From: Herbinix sp.
GTDB lineage: Bacteria > Bacillota > Clostridia > Lachnospirales > Lachnospiraceae
Assembly (NCBI GenBank): GCA_029238935.1
Contig: JAQZBN010000020.1
Span: 1 to 64,000, forward strand
Direction: 5' to 3'
Length of the DNA: 64,000 nucleotides
Shown here: positions 35,951 to 45,113 of the stretch, one piece after another
Layout: every line of letters begins with the position of its first letter
How positions within the stretch are numbered: position 1 is the first letter of the stretch
Translations under genes and position numbers: made by a program
Notes under the pieces: model-generated
What the model saw: only the letters and a program-made list of their open reading frames with translations
Database searches by the model: none
Told to the model about the DNA's origin: nothing

Positions 35951-36655
35951 TCATTCCTCTATTCGTCCATACCGACGTTCTCTCATAGTAAAATCCTCTA
36001 TTGCTTTTATTAATTCTACTTCATTAAAATCAGGCCATAATATATCTGTAAAATAGAATTCTGTATATGCCATCTCCCATAGCATAAAATTAGATAAACG
36101 CTTCTCGCCACCTGTCCGAATGAATAAATCTGGTTCAGGTATTTCCCATGTATCGAGGTAAGATGAGAAATCATCGGTACTAATAACACTCTTGCGATCC
36201 TTCAATAATAGAATTTTATTAACAGCTCTCACTATTTCATCTTTTCCACCATAATTTACAGCTAATTGAAAGTTCAGACCTTTACAATTGCGTGTAGCTT
36301 CTTCAAGTTTGTCAATTTCATTCACTAAATCTTTATCGAACCCCTCTCGGTTTCCAATCACGCGAACTCGCATATCATTTTTCACAGATTGTTCTATACT
36401 ATCTGTTAAGTACTTTCGAAAGAGATGCATAATTCCATCCACTTCATCTCTTGGACGGTTCCAATTTTCCGTTGAGAATGCATATACTGTGAGATACTTA
36501 ATTCCTAATTTATATGAGCTTGCGCATATCATTTCTAGTACTTTACCACCTTCTATATGACCCATTTTTCGTGGTAACAGTTTTCTTTTTGCCCATCTTC
36601 CATTACCATCCATCATAATGGCTACATGTTTTGGAATAGCTGATTTTATATTCAT
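35951..36655 (-). CDS. Isoprenyl transferase (UppS family), probably a second copy
   Basis: This cis-prenyltransferase of 234 residues joins isopentenyl units onto a prenyl diphosphate, the reaction that makes undecaprenyl carrier lipid. All signatures are present: HVAIMMDGNGRWAKRK (Asp in MDGNGRWA), the AFSTENWNRP helix, NYGGKDEI, and DLFIRTGGEKRLSNFMLWEMAYTEFYF. UppS normally sits next to cdsA, dxr or frr; none is here, so this is likely an accessory paralogue with its own product length or role. The ATG at 36655 is six bases after GAGG; an ATG two codons earlier touches the site. Confidence 0.9.
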   Translation of the reverse strand: MNIKSAIPKHVAIMMDGNGRWAKRKLLPRKMGHIEGGKVLEMICASSYKLGIKYLTVYAFSTENWNRPRDEVDGIMHLFRKYLTDSIEQSVKNDMRVRVIGNREGFDKDLVNEIDKLEEATRNCKGLNFQLAVNYGGKDEIVRAVNKILLLKDRKSVISTDDFSSYLDTWEIPEPDLFIRTGGEKRLSNFMLWEMAYTEFYFTDILWPDFNEVELIKAIEDFTMRERRYGRIEE

Positions 36656-36731
36656 AACCATCCTCGTTTACGTAATTGTTATTTCTTAATGAGTCAAATT
36701 CAATGCTACAGTACCTTTGTTAATACTTTCT

Positions 36732-37823
36732 CTATAGTGTACTTATTAATTTTTTTGCAACTTTGTAGTTATTCATGGTATCGAAAACTCCGTGCCCCCA
36801 ATACTCATGGCCTAAACCAAAATCATAGTAATTAAAAACCGGACCAAATACCGCCACAGCTGTTGATAAATAATAATCATATAAACATTCATCCATATTA
36901 TAATCGGTTACACCATATTCTAATAATAAAGAATGATAATGCTTTATTAATTTCAGATGGCTCTCTGGATCATTCATATAAGGAAATGCAACTCTTGCCA
37001 AATTCATGATATCAATCGTAGGTATTCCCATTCTCCAAAACTGAAAATCTACGATCAGTGGTTTTTGCGATGTGTTTTTTGGAAACATAAAGTTAAATAT
37101 ATGAGAATCACCATGGATCACAGATATATTATGATTTAGTTCCCTTCTATGAATACTCGCTCTTTCATATATGATTGCATCTTCCAACGCTTCCTGATAT
37201 GAATTTAAAATCTCCTTGTCATAATATTCAGACGCATATAGCAGGAATTTTTTCACTGCATTTTGATAATGAATTATTTTTTCTTCCAGAGTCTTATCAT
37301 CGCCATGTAGAATTTTAAGTTTTTGTGCGTTGTCACTATTCCAATAATAGGAATGAAGCTTTGCTAAACTTTCCGCAGCCATGAACCAATTATCCATTTC
37401 ATTACGATCAATTTCACTGCCAGTATAATAATCACTTGAAATATCAGAAAGTAATAATAAAAATCGCTTTTTATCTTCAGAGATAAACGCATCATAACAT
37501 TTAACAATAGGTAGTTCGTCAGCTTTCCGTACATTTGTATAGAAGTCTATTTCATGTCTACTCCACCGATCAAATTCATTTTCTGGCTTATCAATGGTTG
37601 GAAGTTTAAAGAATAACTTTTCATTATGTATTATTTCATCCACGGCTTTCCAAATTATGTGCAGTTTAATAATTCGTGTGGTATCTGTTATCCTATCTTC
37701 TAGTATATTTTTAGAAATTATCCTGCTATTAATAGGTAAATTTAATGTCTTAAGTAGATATTCATCGTGAAAGACTGGATCTGATTGAAAAATTTGCTCG
37801 CGGAAAAATATATCATTATACAT
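36732..37823 (-). CDS. APH-fold phosphotransferase
   Basis: A 363-residue protein of the aminoglycoside/choline kinase fold. The catalytic loop is VIHGDSHIFNFMF (His-Gly-Asp...Asn) followed by the metal-binding Asp in LIVDFQFWRMG. The N-terminal lobe is long. It is more like the EcKinase/choline kinase-type group than the narrow aminoglycoside kinases, so a hydroxylated small molecule is likely and resistance is not implied. AAAGGAG precedes the ATG. It lies just before the UppS-like gene in transcription order, with 76 bases between. Confidence 0.84.
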   Translation of the reverse strand: MYNDIFFREQIFQSDPVFHDEYLLKTLNLPINSRIISKNILEDRITDTTRIIKLHIIWKAVDEIIHNEKLFFKLPTIDKPENEFDRWSRHEIDFYTNVRKADELPIVKCYDAFISEDKKRFLLLLSDISSDYYTGSEIDRNEMDNWFMAAESLAKLHSYYWNSDNAQKLKILHGDDKTLEEKIIHYQNAVKKFLLYASEYYDKEILNSYQEALEDAIIYERASIHRRELNHNISVIHGDSHIFNFMFPKNTSQKPLIVDFQFWRMGIPTIDIMNLARVAFPYMNDPESHLKLIKHYHSLLLEYGVTDYNMDECLYDYYLSTAVAVFGPVFNYYDFGLGHEYWGHGVFDTMNNYKVAKKLISTL

Positions 37824-38208
37824 ATTTAATCACTCCTTTATCTATTCGCGTCTACTATACTTAATTTTACATACATATAAATCATGTCTGAATTACCCTT
37901 GCAACTACATAGAAAGAATATGGACATCTCTTTTTACCGCGTCCTGAGATTTCTCATTCACTTGTCATAACCACTAGGGATGTATATGTTACCACTGCCA
38001 TATCCAAAGGTATGTCAAACTTCTAGAATCTTATTATTTTGAATATTATCCCAGTAACTGACTGGCCCAAATTTGTATTGTCATGTTCTCCATTACACAA
38101 TGCTCCTGATCATTGATTTCACAATCATTAAGCATGTTACTATCGAATACCCATAGTGCCAGTCTCTTTGTTCTGCATTAATTCGATATTTAATTAAAAT
38201 AAACTACA
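37824..38208. other. Gene-poor stretch with a coding-like remnant
   Basis: No complete gene is supported in these 385 bases. On the minus strand 38177-38046 is an open frame without a usable start (containing FDSNMLNDCEINDQEH and ending IWASQLLG) whose composition looks like coding sequence; it may be a gene remnant. Confidence 0.3.
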
Positions 38209-38337
38209 CTACGAATTTTTTCTAATATAAATTCTTAAAGCTTTAATTATCAAATATAAAAGGTATACAGTAACAATAATTCCCAATATGGATATAATTA
38301 CACCTAATAAATAAAAACCAGCAAAAATAGTTGACAT
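38209..38337 (-). CDS. 42-residue single-TM protein
   Basis: ATG at 38337 with an AAGGAGG site eight bases upstream. The product begins MSTIFAGFYLLG, has one membrane helix (about 8-31) and ends in a basic tail IKALRIYIRKNS. Too short for automatic callers but the ribosome site and the membrane pattern support it. It lies 95 bases downstream of the Fpg/Nei-like gene on the same strand. Function unknown. Confidence 0.6.
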   Translation of the reverse strand: MSTIFAGFYLLGVIISILGIIVTVYLLYLIIKALRIYIRKNS

Positions 38338-38431
38338 CTTCTAATCCTCCTTCATTTGTTCTATAGTTTAAGCACACTTTTGTAAAACCGCGTACTAATC
38401 TATCTTACTTTTATTGATTATATTTAACTTA

Positions 38432-39295
38432 TTATTTTGGTTGGCATGTAGGGCAAAAATATAATTTTGTTCCACCACCGGATACATACTCCAATGAAGT
38501 ACCACATTTAGGACAAGGTTTATTTAAATTGCGTGATGTGAAAAGAGTAAGTGTTTCATCATCCTCGCCTTTACGTATTCCGAAGATGTCCGTATAAAAA
38601 CAGCTACGGTTTTCTGTTATGTATTCATCCACCAATGTCACTGTATTATCATAAATAGTTCGTATTTCATCATCAGTAAGCGTGTTAACTTTTCTTTTTG
38701 GGTGAATTTTTGATTGCCACAGAATATAGTTCATCATGGAAGTTCGTATGTCAGTGGCACCTTTTGCGAGTACCATTGCTTCGAGTATTGTGGTCTTTCC
38801 ATGATCTGAGAGCCATCTTTTATAGTTTTCAAAAGTGAAATCATTTTTATCATTCACTTCAAGTGGAAACTTATTTCTGAATGGATAAGCAATATCTGGA
38901 GGATCAACCGTACGAATATCAAGACGATTGCTCCAACCACTTAAGTCTAACCGAAGTCTTGAGCCATCGTTTAACACAAATTGCAATGCAACACCTCCAC
39001 TAATAGCACTATTGGTATGATTAATATCACAATACTCATTACTCTCAAAATACCGTAATGTACCATCCGAATAACCAAATTCGCAGAGCCATCCATTCTC
39101 GGTGATAATAAAATTCGAATCAGCTTTAACAATTTTTCTACCCTTAAATGGTGCGGTCTTTTCTTCTGATATATTGAAGACATTATATTTACCTTTATCT
39201 AAATCACTAAAAGTAAAATCGATGATCACCTTACCTTCAATATATTCTTTCATTTGCTTTGTAATAAATAGACTATTTGGTATTGCAGGCATCAT
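38432..39295 (-). CDS. Fpg/Nei-like protein with altered N-terminus
   Basis: The 287-residue protein has the fold elements of formamidopyrimidine-DNA glycosylase/endonuclease VIII: a beta-rich N-terminal domain, a helix-two-turn-helix region including MMNYILWQSKIHPKRKV with the conserved Asn, and the zinc finger CPKCGTSLEY...YFCPTCQPK at the C-terminus. Active enzymes begin with PELPE, where the N-terminal Pro and next Glu do the chemistry. Here the start reads MMPAIPNSL: a Pro can be exposed only if the second ATG (39292) is used, and both Glu are replaced. It may bind DNA without classical glycosylase activity. AGGAG lies about ten bases upstream of the first ATG. Confidence 0.8.
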   Translation of the reverse strand: MMPAIPNSLFITKQMKEYIEGKVIIDFTFSDLDKGKYNVFNISEEKTAPFKGRKIVKADSNFIITENGWLCEFGYSDGTLRYFESNEYCDINHTNSAISGGVALQFVLNDGSRLRLDLSGWSNRLDIRTVDPPDIAYPFRNKFPLEVNDKNDFTFENYKRWLSDHGKTTILEAMVLAKGATDIRTSMMNYILWQSKIHPKRKVNTLTDDEIRTIYDNTVTLVDEYITENRSCFYTDIFGIRKGEDDETLTLFTSRNLNKPCPKCGTSLEYVSGGGTKLYFCPTCQPK

Positions 39296-39422
39296 GTAAA
39301 TTCTTCTCCTCTTCCCTCATATTTTTGATAAATAGAATTATCATTTATAACTCATATTAGATCAACTTTTATTATGGGTACGTAATTACTCAACTGCAGA
39401 TAATGCTAATAAAGTGAGTCGT

Positions 39423-39560
39423 TCATGACAGTATATTAATTGCTTTATTAATCTCATCCAGAACTATTCTTCCATATTCTTTCAAAGATTCTAAATACTG
39501 TATAACACAACCGCAATAAGCCCAATCAGCTTACCCTTCCTGTCTAACTTACGAACAATT
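39423..39560 (-). pseudogene. Possible frameshifted gene fragment
   Basis: The 343-base gap 39296-39638 contains coding-like sequence on the minus strand in two frames: one reads RKLDRKGKLIG and then an overlapping frame reads WAYCGCVIQYLESLKEYG and continues to a TGA at 39423, with a TAA at its beginning (39533-39531). No start or ribosome site serves it. It looks like the tail of a lost gene, but could be chance. Confidence 0.25.
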
Positions 39561-39638
39561 ATTTATTATCTTCTCACTAGATAACAATTGTTATATGTCG
39601 TTATAATATTTATAATTTTACACTCGCATTAAAAACGA

Positions 39639-40712
39639 TTATATATTTCGTTTCTCGTACTCAAAGGGTTCTTCCCATGAGTAGATTTCATGAAAAAATC
39701 CATTATACGGGATATCTTCTTCCAGACATTTGATGCGATAGGACAATTCCTCATCACACTCCGGTTCTTCACCATTGTTTCGCATCACTTCAAAGGAATC
39801 TACGATACTATCCATAAGGTTTACCTTAATAAATAATGACAATTGATCTAACATCGAATCTTCAATGCAGGTTTCTGATCTGTATCCTGCGAGGACTATA
39901 GCAAAATAATCCTCCATAAACTTTTTGCGTATATCGGTGTCTTGTTCGAATTGTATCCAACCTACCCCGTTTGTCCAGAGACTTGCAACGTCATTCATGT
40001 ACCAGCAATAACATGAATTATCAAAGTCAAATACCGTTAATTGTCCCGTATCAAAATCTATCATATAATTACCATCGTTATAATCAAAATGGACCATACC
40101 AAAAGACTCCTTATTCTTGTCCATTCCTTCTAGGGTAGTTATAAGCTGAACCATCCTCTCCTTAAGGAGAGGTAATGTGCTAGGTATTAATTTATCTATA
40201 AATTCGGCGTTATATTTATCTAAAAAGCTATAACGGTGATACACTGGTGTATATTCTTTTGACAACTGATGGATTTTTCCAAGAATTTTCCCACAGTTAT
40301 AATAATATTCAGTGATCGGAGCTCCTTCCCGGTACCGGTAATTATTTTCTACAAGCAATTTACCCCTAGCCGTTTCAAACAGACAAATAAAATATGTGTG
40401 ATTATTCCATGCTATCTCTTCCAGTAAATGTTCCTTCCGAGAGCTGATTACATTAGAGACACTCCCACCATGTTCGAATAAATATCTGATATATTCAACT
40501 TCACCCATCAAATCATTCCGGCTTCTATCATTTAAGAAGGCAATTCTGATAATTTTTTCACAGATACCATCTTTTTCGCAACAATATGCTGCATTCCGCC
40601 CACCTTTATGTGCTTCAATCTGTCTGATATCATAACCTTCCAGCCCGTACAACTCTGATATTTGCGGAAGTAAATCAGTTTCAGCGATTTTAATTACCTT
40701 ATTATAAGTCAA
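39639..40712 (-). CDS. APH-fold phosphotransferase
   Basis: A 357-residue kinase-like protein with the catalytic loop MVHFDYNDGNYMID (His-x-Asp...Asn) and the metal site VFDFDNSCYCWYMNDVASLW. The N-terminal lobe contains the ATP-binding sheet with HKGGRNAAY. It is the second APH-fold protein in the block and is only distantly related to the one at 36732. The start is TTG at 40712, seven bases after GGAGG; no ATG is nearby. Similar proteins include homoserine-kinase-type and choline-kinase-type enzymes; the substrate is not known. Confidence 0.84.
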   Translation of the reverse strand: MTYNKVIKIAETDLLPQISELYGLEGYDIRQIEAHKGGRNAAYCCEKDGICEKIIRIAFLNDRSRNDLMGEVEYIRYLFEHGGSVSNVISSRKEHLLEEIAWNNHTYFICLFETARGKLLVENNYRYREGAPITEYYYNCGKILGKIHQLSKEYTPVYHRYSFLDKYNAEFIDKLIPSTLPLLKERMVQLITTLEGMDKNKESFGMVHFDYNDGNYMIDFDTGQLTVFDFDNSCYCWYMNDVASLWTNGVGWIQFEQDTDIRKKFMEDYFAIVLAGYRSETCIEDSMLDQLSLFIKVNLMDSIVDSFEVMRNNGEEPECDEELSYRIKCLEEDIPYNGFFHEIYSWEEPFEYEKRNI

Positions 40713-40853
40713 ACTATATCCTCCTACTATGAATTAACATTGCTTCATCCATTCCAGTTATAACAATATTGGTATTTCATTTAATACTAAGAAGTCTCTT
40801 AATCCGTTGCCAATAGCTACTTATCCTAACATATAAATAATGGTGCTTTTACA

Positions 40854-41864
40854 TTATTTTGATACCCTATCGTTTTTTAAGTTATGCATAAAATTATCCT
40901 TTGAATCTTTATATGTATTGCTATAGGCAAGTGATACTATAAGCTCTTCTATCTGTTTTTTTGTTCCTTCAATAAGGTTAATGCCAACAAATCGTCCTTT
41001 GACTCCGGTTACCAGATTGATATGAAACTCATGAACGAGTTCATCTATAATTTGCATCTTAACAGAATAATTTTGGGCACACTGCCACTTTTCAATAAAA
41101 TTATTAAAAATATGCTGTGCAGAACCGGAAGGCATATTATTTTTACGAAAGCTTCTCATATAATCACGAAAAAGGTATTGGTATCCACAATCACATTCCA
41201 TAAGTCCTTTGCTATAGTTAAGAATCTTACCGCAGTTGTGACACCTTACTTTACCAGTTTCAATCAGTACTCTTTCGTCCCTACCCTGTAGACACCTTGC
41301 ATATAGAGCAAATCCAATATCATCGATTAATTCTTCATCTTGAAGCATTTTTGCATCATTTTCATAGAGCGTTTTCAATTTTTGACGAGAGATTTTCGGT
41401 GACCACCTATATTTATTGAAATTATTCTTATTAATTTTAGAAGACATACTCTCAATTTCTTTTTTTTCACGTTCCAACCTGCTTTTCGTTCGCTCATATT
41501 GAGCAGCACTTTTTTGCGCACTGTGTATCTTAAGTCTCTCGCCAAATCCCTCTGCATACAAGGTATCAGCAAGCTTAAGAGCGGCTGTTAAAGAATCTCT
41601 GTCCTCTACGCATATATCATCAATACAAAACGAATCTCCTATAATTTTTATTTTATCGATTAAATAGAGGTTGCTCCTCCCAAACCTGAAAACCCAGCCA
41701 TAATTCATGGTATATACTGCCGGAGCGCAACTAAGATCATATTCACGTTTCAAATGATATGCAAACTCCTCAAACAAGTCCATACTATTTGCAGACAGAT
41801 ATGTCCTAAGTTCATTGATTCCAGGACGCTTCTCTTTCCTATGCATTTCCTTCCAACAATTCAT
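40854..41864 (-). CDS. Unknown protein: DUF3788-like N-terminus plus zinc ribbon
   Basis: I do not recognise the full 336-residue architecture. Residues about 1-115 resemble the small DUF3788 domain (a GWVFRFGRSNLYLIDKIKI core). Residues 116-150 are charged and coiled-coil-like. Residues 205-230 are a zinc ribbon with Cys208, Cys211, Cys224 and Cys226 (CHNC...CDC). The C-terminal 100 residues are helical with HEFHINLVTGVKGRFVGINLIEG. A zinc ribbon beside basic helices suggests nucleic acid binding, by inference only. GGGGAG precedes the ATG. Confidence 0.65.
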   Translation of the reverse strand: MNCWKEMHRKEKRPGINELRTYLSANSMDLFEEFAYHLKREYDLSCAPAVYTMNYGWVFRFGRSNLYLIDKIKIIGDSFCIDDICVEDRDSLTAALKLADTLYAEGFGERLKIHSAQKSAAQYERTKSRLEREKKEIESMSSKINKNNFNKYRWSPKISRQKLKTLYENDAKMLQDEELIDDIGFALYARCLQGRDERVLIETGKVRCHNCGKILNYSKGLMECDCGYQYLFRDYMRSFRKNNMPSGSAQHIFNNFIEKWQCAQNYSVKMQIIDELVHEFHINLVTGVKGRFVGINLIEGTKKQIEELIVSLAYSNTYKDSKDNFMHNLKNDRVSK

Positions 41865-41959
41865 AAATATTACTCCCCATATGCTTCTTTTTTACTTACC
41901 GGTGTTAACTGCTAAAATTACATCCTTAATCCTCTTCTCATATACGATCTTGAAATTTC

Positions 41960-42475
41960 TTATTGTTTTTCAATCTTATATAAATAAATGCTTATTAAAA
42001 TTGGATTTCCTTCACTATCTTCTTTATACGACACATCGCTTATCTGTTTTATTCTCTTAAAACCTAATCTTTCAAGTAGTTTCCATGAATTTATGTTATT
42101 AATATCACAGTCACCGTAAACTTCTTTTACACCAATTGTATTAAAAAGATGTAGTAAAAGTTTTTCTCCCGCTTCTGTCGCATAACCTTTTCTTCCATAG
42201 ATAGGATTAAAATCGTAGTCCATTGAATAATCTCCATCATCATCGACGAAATATCCAATACTTCCTATGACAATATGCTTATCCTTCAATTCAACAACAA
42301 GCCTATTGTCTTCATTCTCCCACTCATGAATTAGTTCTTTAACCTCATCTTCTGACATTGGCGAAAAATCTTCATATCTTGAAACTTCTTCTGTACTAAA
42401 ATAATCATAACAGTCCTGAAAATCCTCAGTTCTATAATTTCTTAGAATAAGACGCTCTGTCTCTAAATGTATCAT
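41960..42475 (-). CDS. GNAT acetyltransferase, RimJ/RimL type
   Basis: This 171-residue protein starts with TERLILRNYRTEDFQDCYDYF, the hallmark of the RimJ/RimL branch, and has the CoA loop NPIYGRKGYATEAGEKLLLHL and NINSWKLLERLGFKR near the end. That branch acetylates protein N-termini or small molecules. AGGGGAT precedes the ATG. Confidence 0.92.
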   Translation of the reverse strand: MIHLETERLILRNYRTEDFQDCYDYFSTEEVSRYEDFSPMSEDEVKELIHEWENEDNRLVVELKDKHIVIGSIGYFVDDDGDYSMDYDFNPIYGRKGYATEAGEKLLLHLFNTIGVKEVYGDCDINNINSWKLLERLGFKRIKQISDVSYKEDSEGNPILISIYLYKIEKQ

Positions 42476-42534
42476 ATACTTTATCCCCTATCGATGTAGA
42501 ATGTTCACTTTGAAACTAACTTTCCGTATTTGAT

Positions 42535-42978
42535 TTAATTCAAATCACTGTATTTCAAAAAACTAGTAATAACTATATATCCAAACACCACTTGTAATAA
42601 AGCAACAAAACCCCACCCGTACCGTAATAAGTAGAGGAGTGGATATGCTATCATTTCATTTATATACTGATAGCCACTCATTATTAATATTTTACCTAAG
42701 GAGAAATACAAAGCAGGAAGTCCTACTAAAATCAATTTGGGCAAATTGATTTTCCAAGTTCCCTCTTTCCCAATTTCTTTGATTAATTGTTCTATACCTA
42801 AAAATATCCCAATACTGATACCAAGAAGTACACTTATTACTTCATAGAAAAAAGCTTTTTGAGTATCAAATCGATAATATAATTCCGAATACAAGTTTTC
42901 GATATAGTCTCTTAAAACGATAAGAATAATTAAAACAGAGAGATATATTAAATACTTTAAAACCGCTTTTATTTTCAT
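42535..42978 (-). CDS. Four-TM membrane protein, unknown
   Basis: The 147-residue protein has four predicted membrane helices (about 5-23, 43-62, 78-97 and 120-140) with short loops. No family recognised; no motif beyond hydrophobicity. An AGGAGGGG site just before the ATG supports the start. It stands between two acetyltransferase genes. Confidence 0.7.
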   Translation of the reverse strand: MKIKAVLKYLIYLSVLIILIVLRDYIENLYSELYYRFDTQKAFFYEVISVLLGISIGIFLGIEQLIKEIGKEGTWKINLPKLILVGLPALYFSLGKILIMSGYQYINEMIAYPLLYLLRYGWGFVALLQVVFGYIVITSFLKYSDLN

Positions 42979-43054
42979 CGTCCCCTCCTAGAATAAATAA
43001 AAACAATATATGTGCTTACATCGATACCAACCCCAATTAATACCACAACACTCC

Positions 43055-43528
43055 TTATAATCTCAACTCAAACTCTATTTCATGTAACAGTGGGATTCCA
43101 TAATTCCCAATCAACGGTATGGATGGCTTCAGCTGACGTGATATTTCTAAAGCATTATGATATATCCTGATCATATCAAAGCCCCTTTTTTGATAAAACT
43201 TAATAGCATTGATATTATCATTTGTTGTAATTAATTTTAGTTTAATACATTCATGGCTTCTTGCTATCTCAATAACGCGCTTTACTAATTCTGATCCTAC
43301 TCCTTTATTTTCTAGTAAGCTGTCCAAAGATAATATTTCACATTCTTTATCTCTCAGTTCATAGGAAATTAAACCGATAATACAATTATTATCATAAACG
43401 ACGATACCATCAACTATTGTCATATCTATCATCTTACCTCGTATTATCAAAACTGTTGAAAGCCAATTATCATTGATAAACCTTGTTACATCTTCTCTAT
43501 TACTATCCTTAATCTCTTCAAATATCAC
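43055..43528 (-). CDS. GNAT-family N-acetyltransferase
   Basis: A GNAT protein with the CoA loop SLLENKGVGSELVKRVIE and NINAIKFYQKRGFDM. The start is uncertain. I prefer GTG at 43528 (157 residues, VIFEEIKDSNRED), which has GAGG five bases upstream and matches the point where the domain begins. A GTG 13 codons earlier at 43567 (170 residues) has no ribosome site. The MTIVDGIVVYDNNCIIGLISYEL core is typical. Substrate unknown. Confidence 0.82.
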   Translation of the reverse strand: MIFEEIKDSNREDVTRFINDNWLSTVLIIRGKMIDMTIVDGIVVYDNNCIIGLISYELRDKECEILSLDSLLENKGVGSELVKRVIEIARSHECIKLKLITTNDNINAIKFYQKRGFDMIRIYHNALEISRQLKPSIPLIGNYGIPLLHEIEFELRL

Positions 43529-43671
43529 AAAATCCTCACCCACCCCTACTGGAATTTCATATGCCACTCATAAAACCAATTATTTCTATTGACAATATTC
43601 TATCATATTGGAGCATATTAGGCTACCATATATTTCCTCTACCAATAAAATAAAAGAATACCTAAACATTG

Positions 43672-43698
43672 AAAAAAGCCCATCAAAAGATGAGCTTT
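43672..43698 (-). terminator. Terminator of the 43757-44991 pair
   Basis: On the minus strand AAAGCTCATC pairs with GATGGGCTTT (one G-T) around the loop TTTT, followed by more T (stem 43698-43675, T tract to 43672). Confidence 0.75.
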
Positions 43699-43756
43699 AC
43701 AACTTGATAAGGGATACCCCCCACTATTTTTTCATGTTTATTTTTAATACTACTGG

Positions 43757-44290
43757 TTATTCATAAATATTTTTATCATTCTGATCAAAGAATTTATAGT
43801 CATTCCTATCGGGAAATACAGTCTTAGTTTCATCAGGAACTTTACAGAAAGCAATATAAAGATTCCCTTCAGGAATGACAATTCTATATTCGTTATTTTC
43901 GATCGCAGCTTTGATATACTTAATCTTTTTATCTGAGTTTCTTCCGTAAACAATAAGATATTTTCCTTGATTTGTTTTATATATATATCCTTTGAAATTC
44001 CCATTGCCGCCATATTCAATAAAATCAATCTTATATTTTCGATTAAGACCTCTTGTTAGTTTAGCGAAACCGAAGGAATCCTTTAACTCTGCCAGAACAA
44101 ATTTCATATTATCAAGATCAATAACTTGTTTCACATTAATTTGCTCCGAAGGTTCTGATCTTTGTAGGAATTTTTGCAGGTTCTCTTGAATTTCATACGC
44201 ATTATTTTTAATATAAAATTTGCTGCTATAATTAAAATATACAACAATAGCAATTAGAATAACAGGAATAACATAAAGTAATTTCTTCAT
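43757..44290 (-). CDS. Membrane-anchored protein, unknown
   Basis: The 177-residue product has a single N-terminal membrane helix (about 3-20, LLYVIPVILIAIVVYFNY) and a 150-residue mixed alpha/beta outer part. It contains a KGYIYKTNQGKYLIVYG strand pair. No family recognised. AAGGAG precedes the ATG. Starts 20 bases after the YkgJ-type gene ends, so the two are cotranscribed, and a terminator follows. Confidence 0.7.
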   Translation of the reverse strand: MKKLLYVIPVILIAIVVYFNYSSKFYIKNNAYEIQENLQKFLQRSEPSEQINVKQVIDLDNMKFVLAELKDSFGFAKLTRGLNRKYKIDFIEYGGNGNFKGYIYKTNQGKYLIVYGRNSDKKIKYIKAAIENNEYRIVIPEGNLYIAFCKVPDETKTVFPDRNDYKFFDQNDKNIYE

Positions 44291-44310
44291 ATTTTCTCCT
44301 TGTAATAGTC

Positions 44311-44991
44311 TTAATTATCTTCCTCTTCCACTCCCAGTTCATACTTCGCCCTGACTAACCGTTCCTGAAACTGTTCATAGAAATCTTCCGTAATGTTGTA
44401 CGGAAGCAGGAAGAAGTTCCTTACGATATACATGTTAATCCCTTTGTTCAGTTGATCATCCTGGGCACTTTTCATCATCTTCTGAACATCCTTCTGGAAA
44501 TAATGCCAATCATTGATAAATTGCTCATTCCTCTTTATGTCAGGAGTATCAATCCATTTACGGACTTTTACTTTTGTTTTATTTTTATAAGTGCATTCAT
44601 GTACCTGCAGAAAATACTGAAAAGAATGTTTTTCATAAAATCTTCCCAGAGGAAAGAGACGACAGATACCTGGCCGGAAAGCATGTATATTACATCTGCC
44701 TTCCTCATTAAGAAAAGAGCACCGTTCTGATTCACCTACCATCTTAAGGTTTGGTAGAATTACTCCGTCCACTACATTTAATTCAATATACTCCGTTAAT
44801 AATTCTTCAAAAGTTTTATTTAAGTTTTTTGATAAATGATAAATATCGAGGGGATCAAGAATGATCGATTTACCCATACCCTGACAACAGGTAGAACAGC
44901 CTTTACAATCATTACAATTCGCTTTTACTAAATCATTTAATTCATATAGTTTCCCGTCCGATATTTCGTTAAAACTTACTTCTCTTTCCAT
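44311..44991 (-). CDS. YkgJ-family cysteine-cluster protein
   Basis: A 226-residue protein of the YkgJ type (putative zinc- or iron-chelating domain). The Cys pattern is CNDCKGCSTCCQG (about 25-37), then ERCSFLNEEGRCNIHAFRPGICRLFPLG and a later HEC. About eight Cys can hold a metal or Fe-S cluster. Family members are found beside flagellar and modification genes, but the function is not established; here it pairs with the membrane-anchored protein gene. GAGAGGA precedes the ATG. Confidence 0.88.
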   Translation of the reverse strand: MEREVSFNEISDGKLYELNDLVKANCNDCKGCSTCCQGMGKSIILDPLDIYHLSKNLNKTFEELLTEYIELNVVDGVILPNLKMVGESERCSFLNEEGRCNIHAFRPGICRLFPLGRFYEKHSFQYFLQVHECTYKNKTKVKVRKWIDTPDIKRNEQFINDWHYFQKDVQKMMKSAQDDQLNKGINMYIVRNFFLLPYNITEDFYEQFQERLVRAKYELGVEEEDN

Positions 44992-45113
44992 TATGCCATC
45001 CTCTCATACTGCGTACCTTACCTGAACTCTTACAAAGGTAAATGATCATTACCTATAGTAAATCATCTTAGCATGTTATTTTATCTTGTATCCTAGATTG
45101 TTATCAGTTAAAT

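Noticed and set aside
38046..38177. Open frame on the minus strand with FDSNMLNDCEINDQEH
   Set aside because: No start codon with a ribosome site; reported only as a possible remnant in the gap entry.
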